Below are positions 25,548 through 35,463 of a stretch of DNA of 64,000 bases, piece by piece. The stretch covers positions 5,839,001 through 5,903,000 of the forward strand of contig NZ_CP150917.1 of assembly GCF_039908645.1 (NCBI RefSeq), in the 5' to 3' direction. The position numbers and the translations under genes were made by a program. Positions within the stretch are counted from its first letter, which is position 1. Every line of letters starts with the position of its first letter. Source of the stretch: Pseudomonas helvetica (GTDB taxonomy: Bacteria > Pseudomonadota > Gammaproteobacteria > Pseudomonadales > Pseudomonadaceae). The notes beneath the pieces were generated by a model. That model searched no databases. It saw only the letters and a program-made list of their open reading frames with translations, and was not told the DNA's origin.

Positions 25548-26393
25548 ATGCTGATTGATCAGAAAATCCCTTTAGGCCAGTACATCGCTGCCTTCGTTGA
25601 ATGGTTGACGCAACACGGCGCCAGCACATTCGATGCGATCGCCACGACACTGGAAACGATGATCCACGGCGTGACGTTTGCGCTGACCTGGTTCAACCCG
25701 CTGGCACTGATCGGATTGATCGCACTGCTGGCTCACTTCATCCAACGCAAATGGGGCCTGACCGCTTTCGTGATCGCCTCCTTCCTGCTGATCCTCAATC
25801 TGGGTTACTGGCAGGAAACCATGGAAACCCTCGCCCAGGTGCTGTTCGCTACCTTTGTCTGCGTGATCATTGGCGTGCCGTTGGGCATCGTCGCCGCGCA
25901 CAAACCGATGTTCTACACGATGATGCGTCCGGTGCTCGATCTGATGCAGACCGTACCGACGTTCGTGTACCTCATTCCTACCCTGACCCTGTTCGGTCTG
26001 GGTGTGGTCCCGGGTCTGATTTCAACGGTAGTGTTCGCGATTGCCGCGCCTATTCGTCTGACCTACCTGGGCATCCGCGATGTGCCGCAAGAACTGATGG
26101 ACGCCGGCAAGGCCTTTGGCTGCTCGCGTCGTCAGCTGCTCTCGCGTATTGAACTGCCCCACGCGATGCCAAGCATCGCCGCCGGTATCACCCAGTGCAT
26201 CATGCTGTCGTTGTCGATGGTGGTGATCGCGGCACTGGTGGGCGCCGATGGCCTGGGCAAACCCGTGGTCAACGCACTGAACACTGCCGATATCGCCCTG
26301 GGCTTCGAAGCCGGGTTGGCGATCGTACTGCTGGCGATCATGCTCGACCGTATCTGCAAACAACCCGACGCCAAAGTAGGGGGTGACGCATGA
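25548..26393 (+). CDS. cbcW: Quaternary amine ABC transporter permease CbcW
   Basis: A 281-residue inner-membrane permease of the ProW/OpuAB family with about six to seven membrane segments. The cytoplasmic EAA-type loop is PQELMDAGKAFGCSRRQLLSRIELPHAMPSI. Two starts are possible: ATG at 25548 (MLIDQKIPLGQY) is preferred because the next upstream ATG (25530) lies too near the terminator; neither has a strong ribosome site. It forms the channel used by CbcX, CaiX and betaine-binding BetX. The end overlaps cbcV by four bases (ATGA). Confidence 0.9.
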   Translation: MLIDQKIPLGQYIAAFVEWLTQHGASTFDAIATTLETMIHGVTFALTWFNPLALIGLIALLAHFIQRKWGLTAFVIASFLLILNLGYWQETMETLAQVLFATFVCVIIGVPLGIVAAHKPMFYTMMRPVLDLMQTVPTFVYLIPTLTLFGLGVVPGLISTVVFAIAAPIRLTYLGIRDVPQELMDAGKAFGCSRRQLLSRIELPHAMPSIAAGITQCIMLSLSMVVIAALVGADGLGKPVVNALNTADIALGFEAGLAIVLLAIMLDRICKQPDAKVGGDA

Positions 26394-27568
26394 GCATAAT
26401 TCGCTTCGATAACGTCGACGTTATCTTCTCCAAGGATCCACGCGAGGCCCTCAAGCTGCTGGATCAGGGCATGACCCGCGACCAGATCCTGAAGAAAACC
26501 GGGCAAATTGTTGGCGTTGAAAAAGCCAGCCTGGACATCGAGAAAGGCGAAATCTGCGTGCTGATGGGCCTCTCCGGCTCCGGCAAATCCAGCTTGCTGC
26601 GCTGCATCAACGGCTTGAACACGGTCAGCCGTGGCAAGCTGTTCGTCGAGCATGAAGGCCGCCAGATCGACATCGCCTCCTGCACCCCGGCCGAGCTGAA
26701 AATGATGCGCACCAAACGCATCGCCATGGTGTTCCAGAAGTTCGCCCTGATGCCTTGGCTGACGGTGCGCGAGAACATCAGCTTCGGTCTCGAAATGCAG
26801 GGTCGTCCCGAGAAGGAACGTCGCCAGTTGGTCGATGAAAAGCTCGAACTGGTGGGCCTGACCCAATGGCGTAACAAGAAGCCCGACGAACTTTCCGGCG
26901 GCATGCAGCAACGTGTGGGCCTGGCCCGCGCGCTGGCGATGGACGCCGACATCCTGCTGATGGACGAACCCTTCTCGGCACTCGACCCGCTGATTCGCCA
27001 GGGTCTGCAAGATGAACTGCTGGAACTGCAACGCAAGCTGCACAAGACCATCGTCTTTGTAAGTCACGATCTCGATGAAGCGCTGAAACTCGGCAGCCGC
27101 ATCGCAATCATGAAAGACGGCCGGATCATCCAGTACAGCAAGCCGGAAGAAATCGTCCTCAACCCGGCCGATGACTACGTGCGGACCTTCGTCGCGCACA
27201 CCAACCCGCTGAACGTACTGTGCGGTCGCAGCCTGATGCGCACGCTGGACAACTGCAAACGCATCAACGGCTCGGTATGCCTGGATCCGGGTGGCGATTC
27301 GTGGCTGGACCTGGCCGAAGGCAACACCATCAAAGGCGCACGCCAGAACGGTTCCAGCCTGGACCTGCAGAACTGGGTACCGGGGCAAGCGGTGGAAGGC
27401 CTGGGCCGTCGCCCAACGCTGGTGGACTCGAACATCGGCATGCGCGACGCGCTGCAGATTCGTTATCAGACCGGCAACAAGCTGGTACTGCACGACAACA
27501 ATAAAGTGGTGGGGATTCTCGGCGACAGCGAGCTGTACCACGCGCTGCTCGGCAAGAACCTGGGGTAA
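26390..27568 (+). CDS. cbcV: Quaternary amine ABC transporter ATPase CbcV
   Basis: A 392-residue ProV-type ATPase. Walker A is GLSGSGKSSLLR, the signature LSGGMQQRVGLARAL, Walker B DILLMDEPFSALDPL, with the switch His in IVFVSHDLDEAL. The extra C-terminal part of about 120 residues is CBS-like, as in osmoregulated betaine importers, although here the system serves catabolism. It overlaps cbcW by four bases and is followed by a strong terminator. Confidence 0.93.
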   Translation: MSIIRFDNVDVIFSKDPREALKLLDQGMTRDQILKKTGQIVGVEKASLDIEKGEICVLMGLSGSGKSSLLRCINGLNTVSRGKLFVEHEGRQIDIASCTPAELKMMRTKRIAMVFQKFALMPWLTVRENISFGLEMQGRPEKERRQLVDEKLELVGLTQWRNKKPDELSGGMQQRVGLARALAMDADILLMDEPFSALDPLIRQGLQDELLELQRKLHKTIVFVSHDLDEALKLGSRIAIMKDGRIIQYSKPEEIVLNPADDYVRTFVAHTNPLNVLCGRSLMRTLDNCKRINGSVCLDPGGDSWLDLAEGNTIKGARQNGSSLDLQNWVPGQAVEGLGRRPTLVDSNIGMRDALQIRYQTGNKLVLHDNNKVVGILGDSELYHALLGKNLG

Positions 27569-27580
27569 GACAGCAGACAC

Positions 27581-27611
27581 AAAAACGCCGCGAGAGGATC
27601 GCGGCGTTTTT
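27581..27611 (+). terminator. Terminator of cbcXWV
   Basis: AAAAACGCCGCGA, loop GAGGA, TCGCGGCGTTTTT: a perfect 13-bp inverted repeat 12 bases after the cbcV stop codon. Confidence 0.92.
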
Positions 27612-27646
27612 GTTAGTGCAACAGTTGGACTGCAAACACAGACTAC

Positions 27647-27794
27647 TGTGGCGAGGGGGCTTGCCCCCGTTGGGTCGCGCAGCGGCCCCAAAATCTGGCA
27701 CCACGGTGCTTCTGAGAGATCGCGTTATCCGGATTTACGACTGCTGCGCAGTCGAGCGGGGCGTTGCGGCGTTCCGACAAGCCCCCTCACCACA
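27647..27794. repeat. REPIN with interrupted right arm
   Basis: Left arm TGTGGCGAGGGGGCTTGCCC is intact. The right arm is altered: GCGGGG is followed by GCGTTGCGGCGTTCCGAC and then AAGCCCCCTCACCACA. The inserted GCGGCGTTCCGAC is the reverse complement of a 13-mer found in two other REP-like pairs of the window (20295-20307, 58088-58100). Confidence 0.85.
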
Positions 27795-27835
27795 ACGGAG
27801 CCGCGGTGCAGTTGATGCACCGCGTCACTTAAGTC

Positions 27836-29833
27836 TTAGCTATAGACACGGCCCAGGAGCTGTCGATGGCTTTCAAACTGATCGAGCACATCACGGGTGA
27901 TCTGATCCTGAGTGAAACCCATCAAGTCGTACTCCTGGCTGCCGTTGTGCAGGTACACCTCGGCGCGGTAGTAACGCGTGCGCGCTTCATCCGGGTTCGG
28001 CGACTCGCTCGGCGCAGCCAGATAGCCGTCCAGGCTCACTTCGTAGACAAACGGATTGCCCTCTTCCATCTCGATCCGCACGCCCATGCAACGCTTGGCT
28101 TTACCCAGCAACGTTTGCACGTCCAGCCCCTGAGTACGCAATTGCGCCGCCGCATCTTCCAGCGCCGGGCTGACGTGTTTGTCCATGAAGCGCTGAACGA
28201 TCGACTGGCTCGGTTGCAGGTCCAGCTGGGTCAGACGCTCGCTGAAACCACGACGACCACGCGCCGCCAGTTCGGCTTGTTCCTGCTCGATCTGCACGTC
28301 CTGGCGCATGGCCTTGTGCAAGCCGAACATGAAGAACACCAGCACCACCGAGAACGGCAGACCGGCCAGCACCACCATGGTTTGCATGGCTTCGAAGTTA
28401 CCGGCGAGCAGCAGGCCAATGGTCACCAGCGTGATCACCACCGACCAGAAGATCCGCAGCCAGTGCGGCGCGTCTTCGTCGACGTTGCCGCCCTTGCAGG
28501 ACAGGTTCGCCATCATCACCGCGCCAGAGTCGGCCGGGGTCAGGAACAACACGAAGCCGACAAAAATCGACACGCCGATCACGATCTTCGACGCCGGGTA
28601 GTGCTCAAGCAGCTGATAGATCGCCATGGACGGCTGTTCCAGCGCCGTCTTCCCGAGCTCCACCGCCCCGTGATTCATCACCAGATCCAGTGCCGAGTTA
28701 CCGAAGATCGACAACCAGGCCAAGGTGAAGCCCAGCGGAATCAGCAGCACACCGGCCACCAGTTCACGCACGGTACGACCGCGAGAAATACGCGCGATGA
28801 ACATGCCTACGAATGGCGCCCAGGAAATCCACCAGGCCCAGTAGAACAGGGTCCACAGGCCCAACCAGCGCTCGGATTTGGCGTTGTCGGCTTCGTACAC
28901 GTACAGGTCGAAAGTTTTCAGCACCACACCGTTCAGGTAGTCGCCGATGTTCTGCACGAAGCCGTTAAGCAGGTGCAAGGTCGGGCCGAACAGCAGGACG
29001 AAAATCAGCAGGCCGCTGAACAGCACGATGTTCAGGTTGGACAGACGGCGGATACCGTTTTCCACGCCCGACACGGCAGCGATGGTCGCCACAGTGCTCA
29101 TCACGATGATCACGATCAGCAGGTTGGTGTCGCTGTGCGCCATGCCGAACAGGTTCTCAAGACCCGACGACACTTGCAGCGAGCCAATCCCCAGGTTGGT
29201 CACCAGACCCAGCAGGGTCACGAACATGCCGAAACCGTCCACCGCATGACCGGCCGCGCCTTTGACCCAACGCTCGCCCACCAGCGGATACAGCGCCGAA
29301 CGCAACGCCAGCGGCTGGTTATGACGGTACGCAAAGTACGCCACGGCCAGACCGACCAAGGCGTAGATCGCCCAGCCATGCAGCCCCCAATGCAGGAACG
29401 TCAGCTGTACTGCCTGACGCGCTGCCAGGTTGCTGCCCGCCGCGCCTTCCGGCGGATTGAAGTAGTGATCCAGCGGTTCGGATGCACCGAAGTACAGCAG
29501 CGAGATACCGATACCGGACGAGAACAGCATCCCGGCCCAGGCGCCATAGCTGAAGTCCGGGGTATCGTCCTTGCTACCCAGCTTGAGCTTGCCGTAGGAC
29601 GAGAACGCCAGGCCGACGACGAATACCAAATAGGCGGCGATCACCACCATGTAGTACCAGCCGAAGCTGCGCGACAACCACGCCTGAGCGATCCCCAGCA
29701 TTCTCCCGGCTTCTTGCGGCGCGGCGATGAGGATGGCGGTCAGCAGCAGGATCAATGCGGTCGAGGTGTAGAACACCCAACCGTTGACCGTCACCTTCTC
29801 GGGTGGGGTCTTTATAAGAGAGGCAGAACTCAT
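27836..29833 (-). CDS. betT: Choline transporter BetT, BCCT family
   Basis: A 665-residue BCCT carrier. It has 12 predicted membrane segments, the choline-box region YYMVVIAAY to SYGAWAGMLFSSGIGISLLY, and the tryptophan-rich core TLFYWAWWISWAPFVGMFIARISRGRTVRE. The long C-terminal cytosolic tail of about 160 residues (HKAMRQDVQIEQEQAELAAR onward) is the osmosensing/regulatory tail of BetT1-type carriers. The ATG at 29833 has a TGGAG site; an earlier in-frame ATG is at 29869. It diverges from betIBA with the BetI operator between them. Confidence 0.93.
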   Translation of the reverse strand: MSSASLIKTPPEKVTVNGWVFYTSTALILLLTAILIAAPQEAGRMLGIAQAWLSRSFGWYYMVVIAAYLVFVVGLAFSSYGKLKLGSKDDTPDFSYGAWAGMLFSSGIGISLLYFGASEPLDHYFNPPEGAAGSNLAARQAVQLTFLHWGLHGWAIYALVGLAVAYFAYRHNQPLALRSALYPLVGERWVKGAAGHAVDGFGMFVTLLGLVTNLGIGSLQVSSGLENLFGMAHSDTNLLIVIIVMSTVATIAAVSGVENGIRRLSNLNIVLFSGLLIFVLLFGPTLHLLNGFVQNIGDYLNGVVLKTFDLYVYEADNAKSERWLGLWTLFYWAWWISWAPFVGMFIARISRGRTVRELVAGVLLIPLGFTLAWLSIFGNSALDLVMNHGAVELGKTALEQPSMAIYQLLEHYPASKIVIGVSIFVGFVLFLTPADSGAVMMANLSCKGGNVDEDAPHWLRIFWSVVITLVTIGLLLAGNFEAMQTMVVLAGLPFSVVLVFFMFGLHKAMRQDVQIEQEQAELAARGRRGFSERLTQLDLQPSQSIVQRFMDKHVSPALEDAAAQLRTQGLDVQTLLGKAKRCMGVRIEMEEGNPFVYEVSLDGYLAAPSESPNPDEARTRYYRAEVYLHNGSQEYDLMGFTQDQITRDVLDQFESHRQLLGRVYS

Positions 29834-29869
29834 TGCACAGATGCTCCAGGCAGTGCGAGAGAAAGACAC

Positions 29870-30169
29870 AAGGCAAAGCAGTACCCGACCAATCGGTTAG
29901 TTGGCAGCCGACCTGCGGGTGATATAAAGACACCCCGAAAAAAGCCCGAAACCGCGGCAGCCGTGTTGAAAACCGACCTCGAAGATCGCGCGCGCGTACA
30001 TGACGCAGCGCATGACCCTGAGCGTCTTGCCCATACAACGCGTCCATTGAAATCGGTTCGCAGCATGCCCTGTGCGGGTTTCGAGCATTTTTCGGATGTC
30101 GTTTTTCCGCCAACCACATGTAGGAAAAACCTGTAGGCAGCGACGATTTGTCGCAGATCTTATTCTTTG
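29870..30169. other. Gap between betT and the bet operator, no gene seen
   Basis: About 300 bases that should hold the betT leader and promoter. No ORF with a ribosome site and no further repeat was recognised. TTGCAC- and TATAAA-like boxes occur but cannot be placed with confidence. Confidence 0.5.
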
Positions 30170-30189
30170 TTGATTGAACGTTCAATCAA
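30170..30189. promoter_or_regulatory. BetI operator between betT and betIBA
   Basis: TTGATTGAACGTTCAATCAA is a perfect 20-bp palindrome. TTGAAC inside it and TAGACT at 30197-30202 are 17 bp apart and could be the betIBA -35 and -10. BetI is known to repress betT and betIBA by binding between them in the absence of choline. Confidence 0.88.
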
Positions 30190-30259
30190 AACAAAATAGA
30201 CTGGCCCTCAATCCGGTAGCCGTTTTTCGCCCACCGGGAGGCCTAAGGAGATGTGCAAG

Positions 30260-30865
30260 ATGCCCAAGGTCGGTATGCAACCCATCCGCCGTCAGCAGTT
30301 GATCGAAGCCACATTGCAGGCCGTCGATCGAGTCGGGATGGGGGACGCCAGCATTGCGCTGATCGCCCGTTTGGCTGGTGTCTCGAATGGCATCATCAGT
30401 CACTATTTTCAGGACAAGAATGGCCTGATCGCCGCCACGATGCGGTATCTGATGAGCGTCCTCAGCGAGAACGTCACCGCGCGCCGCCTGGCGCTGGGAG
30501 ATAACAGCCCGCGGGCTCATCTTCAGGTGATTATCGAAGGCAACTTCGACGCCAGCCAGGTCAATGGCCCGGCAATGAAAACCTGGTTGGCCTTCTGGGC
30601 AACCAGCATGCACCAACCGTCTTTACACAGGTTGCAGCGGATCAACGATCACCGCCTGTATTCCAACCTGTGCTGCGAGTTCCGCCGAGTGCTGCCGCTT
30701 GATCAGGCACGCAACGCAGCACGCGGGCTGGCGGCTCTGATTGACGGTTTGTGGTTGCGCGGCGCGCTGTCGGGAGACGCTTTCGACACCGAGCAGGCGC
30801 AACGAATCGCTTACGAATATATGGATATCCAACTGGCTAAACAGGAGCTGCTAGAGCACACATAA
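30260..30865 (+). CDS. betI: Choline-responsive repressor BetI
   Basis: A 201-residue TetR-family repressor. [20 protein letters not shown] and [20 protein letters not shown] closely match E. coli BetI, including the recognition helix. The ATG at 30260 follows AAGGAG by nine bases and fits the family start; an upstream in-frame ATG at 30251 lies on the ribosome site. Choline releases it from the palindrome at 30170-30189. It is the first gene of betIBA. Confidence 0.94.
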   Translation: MPKVGMQPIRRQQLIEATLQAVDRVGMGDASIALIARLAGVSNGIISHYFQDKNGLIAATMRYLMSVLSENVTARRLALGDNSPRAHLQVIIEGNFDASQVNGPAMKTWLAFWATSMHQPSLHRLQRINDHRLYSNLCCEFRRVLPLDQARNAARGLAALIDGLWLRGALSGDAFDTEQAQRIAYEYMDIQLAKQELLEHT

Positions 30866-30961
30866 CCGCTCGGCCCCTGAACGGCGACTGATCAACGTGC
30901 CCAGGTTTTACGGCACGTCCAGTGGCTGACGCCAATAACTAAATGCACTTGCGAGGACTCT

Positions 30962-32434
30962 ATGGCCCGTTTCGAACTGCAAAAACTCTACATCGACGGC
31001 GGTTACTCCGACGCCAGCGGCGACGCCACCTTCGAAGCCATCAACCCGGCTAACGGTGAAGTTCTCGCCACAGTGCAACGTGCAACCTTCGCCGACGTTG
31101 AGCGCGCTGTCGTCAGCGCCGAAAAGGGCCAGAAAATCTGGGCCGCGATGACTGCCATGGAGCGTTCGCGCATCCTGCGTCGCGCCGTAGAAATCCTGCG
31201 CGAGCGCAACGATGAACTGGCCGCACTGGAAACCCTGGACACCGGCAAGGCGTACTCCGAAACCCGCTACGTCGACATCGTTACCGGCGCTGACGTACTG
31301 GAATACTACGCAGGCCTGGTGCCAGCCATCGAAGGCGAACAAATCCCGCTGCGCACCACCTCGTTCGTCTACACCCGTCGCGAGCCTCTGGGCATCGTGG
31401 CCGGTATCGGCGCGTGGAACTACCCGATCCAGATCGCCCTGTGGAAATCCGCTCCAGCCCTGGCGGCCGGTAACGCGATGATCTTCAAGCCAAGCGAAGT
31501 CACTTCCCTGACCACCTTGAAACTGGCTGAGATCTACACCGAAGCGGGCCTGCCAGCAGGCGTGTTCAACGTTCTGACCGGTAGCGGCCGTGAAGTCGGC
31601 ACCTGGCTGACCGAGCACCCACGCATCGAAAAAATCTCCTTCACCGGCGGCACCGACACCGGCAAGAAGGTCATGGCCAGCGCTTCCGGCTCGTCCTTGA
31701 AAGACGTGACCATGGAACTGGGCGGCAAATCCCCGCTGATCATTTTCGACGACGCCGACCTCGATCGCGCCGCCGACACCGCGATGATGGCCAACTTCTA
31801 CAGCTCCGGCCAGGTCTGCACCAACGGCACTCGCGTGTTCGTACCGAGCCACCTGAAAGCCGCTTTCGAAGCCAAGATCGTGGAACGCGTTGCGCGCATC
31901 CGCGTCGGCAACCCGGAAGACGAAAACACCAACTTCGGCCCGCTGGTCAGCTTCGCCCACATGGAAAGTGTGCTCGGCTACATCGCCAAAGGTAAGGAAG
32001 AAGGCGCGCGCCTGCTGTGCGGCGGCGAGCGTCTGACCGAAGGCGAATTCGCCAAAGGCGCCTTCGTGGCACCGACCGTGTTCACCGACTGCACCGACGA
32101 GATGACCATCGTTCGTGAAGAAATCTTTGGCCCGGTGATGAGCATCCTCACCTACGAAACTGAAGAAGAAGTGATCCGCCGCGCCAACGACACCGAGTTC
32201 GGTCTGGCCGCTGGCGTCGTCACCAAGGATCTGAACCGCGCTCACCGCGTGATTCATCAACTGGAAGCCGGTATCTGCTGGATCAACGCCTGGGGCGAGT
32301 CCGACGCCAAGATGCCGGTCGGCGGCTACAAGCAGTCGGGTGTGGGCCGTGAGAACGGCATCAGCTCGCTGAACAACTTCACCCGCATCAAATCGGTACA
32401 GGTCGAGCTGGGCGATTACGCCTCGGTGTTCTGA
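30962..32434 (+). CDS. betB: Betaine aldehyde dehydrogenase BetB
   Basis: A 490-residue NAD(P)-dependent aldehyde dehydrogenase. The general base is in [10 protein letters not shown] and the catalytic Cys in [16 protein letters not shown], with [12 protein letters not shown] at the N-terminus and [20 protein letters not shown] at the end as in BetB. It oxidises betaine aldehyde to glycine betaine. Spacing to betI is 96 bases; betA follows after a REPIN. Confidence 0.95.
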   Translation: MARFELQKLYIDGGYSDASGDATFEAINPANGEVLATVQRATFADVERAVVSAEKGQKIWAAMTAMERSRILRRAVEILRERNDELAALETLDTGKAYSETRYVDIVTGADVLEYYAGLVPAIEGEQIPLRTTSFVYTRREPLGIVAGIGAWNYPIQIALWKSAPALAAGNAMIFKPSEVTSLTTLKLAEIYTEAGLPAGVFNVLTGSGREVGTWLTEHPRIEKISFTGGTDTGKKVMASASGSSLKDVTMELGGKSPLIIFDDADLDRAADTAMMANFYSSGQVCTNGTRVFVPSHLKAAFEAKIVERVARIRVGNPEDENTNFGPLVSFAHMESVLGYIAKGKEEGARLLCGGERLTEGEFAKGAFVAPTVFTDCTDEMTIVREEIFGPVMSILTYETEEEVIRRANDTEFGLAAGVVTKDLNRAHRVIHQLEAGICWINAWGESDAKMPVGGYKQSGVGRENGISSLNNFTRIKSVQVELGDYASVF

Positions 32435-32464
32435 TCTGACGCACAACCTGTGGCTGGGGCCTTT

Positions 32465-32596
32465 TGTGGCGAGGGAGCTTGCTCCCGCTGGGCCGCGAAG
32501 CGGCCCCAACCCAGGCGCTGTGTTTCTTCAGACAAATCACAGTCGCTGATTTTGCGACTGCTGCGCAGCCGAGCGGGAGCAAGCTCCCTCGCCACA
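32465..32596. repeat. REPIN between betB and betA
   Basis: Arms TGTGGCGAGGGAGCTTGCTC and GAGCAAGCTCCCTCGCCACA, with loop segments GGGCCGCGAAGCGGCCCC and GACTGCTGCGCAGCC. Confidence 0.93.
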
Positions 32597-32648
32597 ATTG
32601 GGTGGCGCCAGGCTCGCGACCTGACCACAATTCAAGAGGGTGCATTCA

Positions 32649-34352
32649 ATGTCCCACGAATACGACTACATCATCATCGGGGCCGGCTCTGCCGGTAACA
32701 CCCTGGCGACCCGTCTGACTGAAGACGCAGGCGTCACCGTCCTGCTGCTCGAAGCCGGCGGCCCGGACTACCGTTTAGACTTCCGCACGCAAATGCCTGC
32801 GGCACTGGCGTTCCCGCTGCAAGGCCGTCGCTACAACTGGGCCTACGAGACCGATCCGGAGCCACACATGGACGGCCGCCGGATGGAATGCGGTCGCGGC
32901 AAGGGCCTGGGCGGTTCTTCGCTGATCAACGGCATGTGCTACATCCGCGGTAATGCCATGGACTACGATGGCTGGGCGAAAAACCCTGGCCTGGAAGACT
33001 GGACCTACCTGGACTGCCTGCCGTATTTCCGCAAAGCGGAAACCCGCGACATCGGCCCGAACGACTACCACGGTGGCGAAGGCCCGGTCAGCGTGACCAC
33101 GCCTAAAGCCGGCAACAACCCGCTGTTCCACGCGATGGTTGAAGCAGGCGTACAAGCCGGTTACCCGCGTACCGAAGACCTGAACGGCTACCAGCAGGAA
33201 GGTTTCGGTCCGATGGACCGTACCGTAACGCCTAAAGGCCGTCGCTCCAGCACCGCGCGCGGCTACCTGGACATCGCCAAAAAGCGTTCGACGCTGAACA
33301 TCGTCACCCACGCCCTGACCGACAAGATTCTGTTCGAAGGCAAGCGTGCGATCGGCGTACGTTACCTGGTGGGCAGCGCCGAAGAACCTGTTGAAGCCCG
33401 TGCACGCAAAGAAGTGTTGCTGTGCAGCGGCGCGATTGCTTCGCCGCAAATCCTCCAACGCTCCGGCGTCGGCCCGGCCAAGCTGCTCAAGAGCCTCGAC
33501 ATTCCGGTGGTTCACGATCTGCCAGGCGTCGGCGAGAACCTGCAGGACCACCTGGAGCTGTACCTGCAATACGCGTGCACCCAGCCGGTTTCGCTATACC
33601 CGTCGCTGCTCTGGTACAACCAGCCGGCCATTGGTGCCGAGTGGTTGTTCAATGGCACCGGTATCGGCGCCAGCAACCAGTTCGAGGCTGGCGGTTTTAT
33701 CCGTACGCGTCCGGACTTCGAATGGCCGAACATTCAGTACCACTTCCTGCCGGTGGCGATTAACTACAACGGCAGCAACGGCGTGAAAGAGCACGGTTTC
33801 CAGGCGCACATGGGCTCCATGCGTTCGCCAAGCCGTGGCCGCATCCAGGTCAAATCCAAGGATCCGCGCCAGCACCCGAGCATCCTGTTCAACTACATGG
33901 CCACCGAGCAAGACTGGCAGGAATTCCGTGACGGCATCCGCCTGACCCGTGAAATCATGCAGCAGCCGGCACTCGACGCGTTCCGTGGTCGCGAGCTGAG
34001 CCCAGGCATCGAAGTGCAAACCGATGAGCAACTCGACAAGTTCATCCGTGAACACGCCGAAACCGCGTTCCACCCGTCCTGCTCGTGCAAAATGGGCACC
34101 GACGAAATGGCCGTGGTCGATGGCCAGGGTCGCGTCCACGGAATGCAGGGTCTGCGTGTGGTCGATGCTTCGATCATGCCGCTGATCACCACCGGTAACC
34201 TGAACGCGCCAACGATCATGATCGCCGAGAAAATCGCCGACAAGATCCGTGGTCGTCAGCCACTGCCACGCAGCAAGGCCAAATACTACGTCGCGGGCGA
34301 CGCCCCGGTGCGTGGCAAGCCGTTGCGTGAAGTGGGCCCTACCGCGCAGTAA
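32649..34352 (+). CDS. betA: Choline dehydrogenase BetA
   Basis: A 567-residue GMC oxidoreductase. The FAD fold is [19 protein letters not shown], with [20 protein letters not shown] and [18 protein letters not shown] signatures and the active-site region HPSCSCKMG and [18 protein letters not shown]. It oxidises choline to betaine aldehyde at the membrane. The start ATG at 32649 is preferred over 32640 because it fits [11 protein letters not shown] of the family and has an AAGAGGG site. Confidence 0.95.
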   Translation: MSHEYDYIIIGAGSAGNTLATRLTEDAGVTVLLLEAGGPDYRLDFRTQMPAALAFPLQGRRYNWAYETDPEPHMDGRRMECGRGKGLGGSSLINGMCYIRGNAMDYDGWAKNPGLEDWTYLDCLPYFRKAETRDIGPNDYHGGEGPVSVTTPKAGNNPLFHAMVEAGVQAGYPRTEDLNGYQQEGFGPMDRTVTPKGRRSSTARGYLDIAKKRSTLNIVTHALTDKILFEGKRAIGVRYLVGSAEEPVEARARKEVLLCSGAIASPQILQRSGVGPAKLLKSLDIPVVHDLPGVGENLQDHLELYLQYACTQPVSLYPSLLWYNQPAIGAEWLFNGTGIGASNQFEAGGFIRTRPDFEWPNIQYHFLPVAINYNGSNGVKEHGFQAHMGSMRSPSRGRIQVKSKDPRQHPSILFNYMATEQDWQEFRDGIRLTREIMQQPALDAFRGRELSPGIEVQTDEQLDKFIREHAETAFHPSCSCKMGTDEMAVVDGQGRVHGMQGLRVVDASIMPLITTGNLNAPTIMIAEKIADKIRGRQPLPRSKAKYYVAGDAPVRGKPLREVGPTAQ

Positions 34353-34368
34353 CACCGCGCCTGCGGCG

Positions 34369-34460
34369 CATCGCGAGCAGGCTCGCTCCCACATTGGATT
34401 TGCATCGAATCGCTATTTAGCGTTCAACACAGATCAAGTGTGGGAGCTTGCTCGCGATGG
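34369..34460. repeat. REP-like inverted pair after betA
   Basis: GCATCGCGAGCAGGCTCGCTCC at the left and GTGGGAGCTTGCTCGCGATGG at the right; same type as 1339-1434. Confidence 0.85.
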
Positions 34461-34623
34461 CTTTCTAGCAAACAACACACCTCTCCCCGCCTTACATCCT
34501 TCCCACACCGCTTCACCCTTGATCCCACCCCCCGCGCAGGCCTACTCTAGTCACCGCGCAAACGTTTTACCCCCCCCCGCCCCCATCGACAAGCCGCCAC
34601 CTGGCTGGCCACGAGGCTTACTC

Positions 34624-35319
34624 ATGTTTGATGTCGTGTCTTCGAGCAAATGGCCCACCGGCTACCTGATCAACCCCAACGTAGAACCCCTCGATCCGAA
34701 ATGGCTGAAGGAATTCAGCAAGATCCCCGCCGCCGCCGTCAGCGACTGCCTGGGTCGCAACGTCGGTGGCCTGGGCTTGAAAGCCTTCCACGGCAATGCG
34801 CCGATGCTCGGCAGTGCGCTGACGGTTCGCGTGCGCCCCGGCGACAACCTGATGATCCTCAAAGCCATGCAGATGGCCCGCCCGGGCGATGTGCTGGTGA
34901 TCGACGGCAGTGCCGACCTGACCCGCGCGGTGTTCGGCGGCATCATGCGCGCCATGGCCCTCAAGGCCGGGATCGTCGGCGTGGTGATCAACGGCGCCCT
35001 GCGTGACCTCGACGAGTGGCAAACCGGTGAACTGCCGGCCTACGCCATCGGCGGCGTACACCGTGGCCCGAGCACCGACGGTGGCGGCGAAATCAACGTA
35101 CCGATCTCCTGCGCCGGCATGCTGGTTGCCCCCGGTGACCTGATGATTGGCGACGGTGACGGCGTGGTAGCTGCCTCGCGCAGCGAACTGCCGGAACTGC
35201 TGGTGCGTTGCCACGACCTGCTGGCGCGGGAACAGGCTACGCTTGCGGCTATCGAAGCCGGAACGCTGGACCCGGATCGTTTCGACGCCATCCTGCGCGC
35301 CAAGGGTTGCCCGGTTTAA
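34624..35319 (+). CDS. RraA-family protein, possible 4-hydroxy-4-methyl-2-oxoglutarate aldolase
   Basis: A 231-residue member of the RraA/HMG-aldolase family. VSDCLGRNVGGL, ARPGDVLVIDGSADLTRAVFGGIM and GVVINGALRDLDEW show the fold and the Arg-Asp pair used by the aldolases for substrate and metal. RraA of E. coli instead inhibits RNase E. The two activities cannot be separated from sequence alone. A C-rich tract (nine C at 34570-34578) lies 46 bases before the ATG. The start at 34624 follows ACGAGG. Confidence 0.8.
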   Translation: MFDVVSSSKWPTGYLINPNVEPLDPKWLKEFSKIPAAAVSDCLGRNVGGLGLKAFHGNAPMLGSALTVRVRPGDNLMILKAMQMARPGDVLVIDGSADLTRAVFGGIMRAMALKAGIVGVVINGALRDLDEWQTGELPAYAIGGVHRGPSTDGGGEINVPISCAGMLVAPGDLMIGDGDGVVAASRSELPELLVRCHDLLAREQATLAAIEAGTLDPDRFDAILRAKGCPV

Positions 35320-35328
35320 CTGCCAAAG

Positions 35329-35421
35329 GCATCGCGGGCAAGCCTTGCTCCTACGGTTTTGTGGTTAATCTCACATCGATGATTCAACCCTGAACCTGTA
35401 GGAGCGAGGCTTGCCCGCGAT
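35329..35421. repeat. REP-like inverted pair between the RraA-like and tldD-like genes
   Basis: GCATCGCGGGCAAGCCTTGC at the left and GTAGGAGCGAGGCTTGCCCG at the right, the TGTAGGAGC-type REP. Confidence 0.88.
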
Positions 35422-35463
35422 GAGTCCCTCAAGGTTGCCGCTTCTCACAAGGAGGTTCCTCGC

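Noticed and set aside
27866..30136. Long open frame opposite betT (756 codons)
   Set aside because: Low-complexity His/Gln/Arg-rich translation typical of antisense frames; betT is intact.
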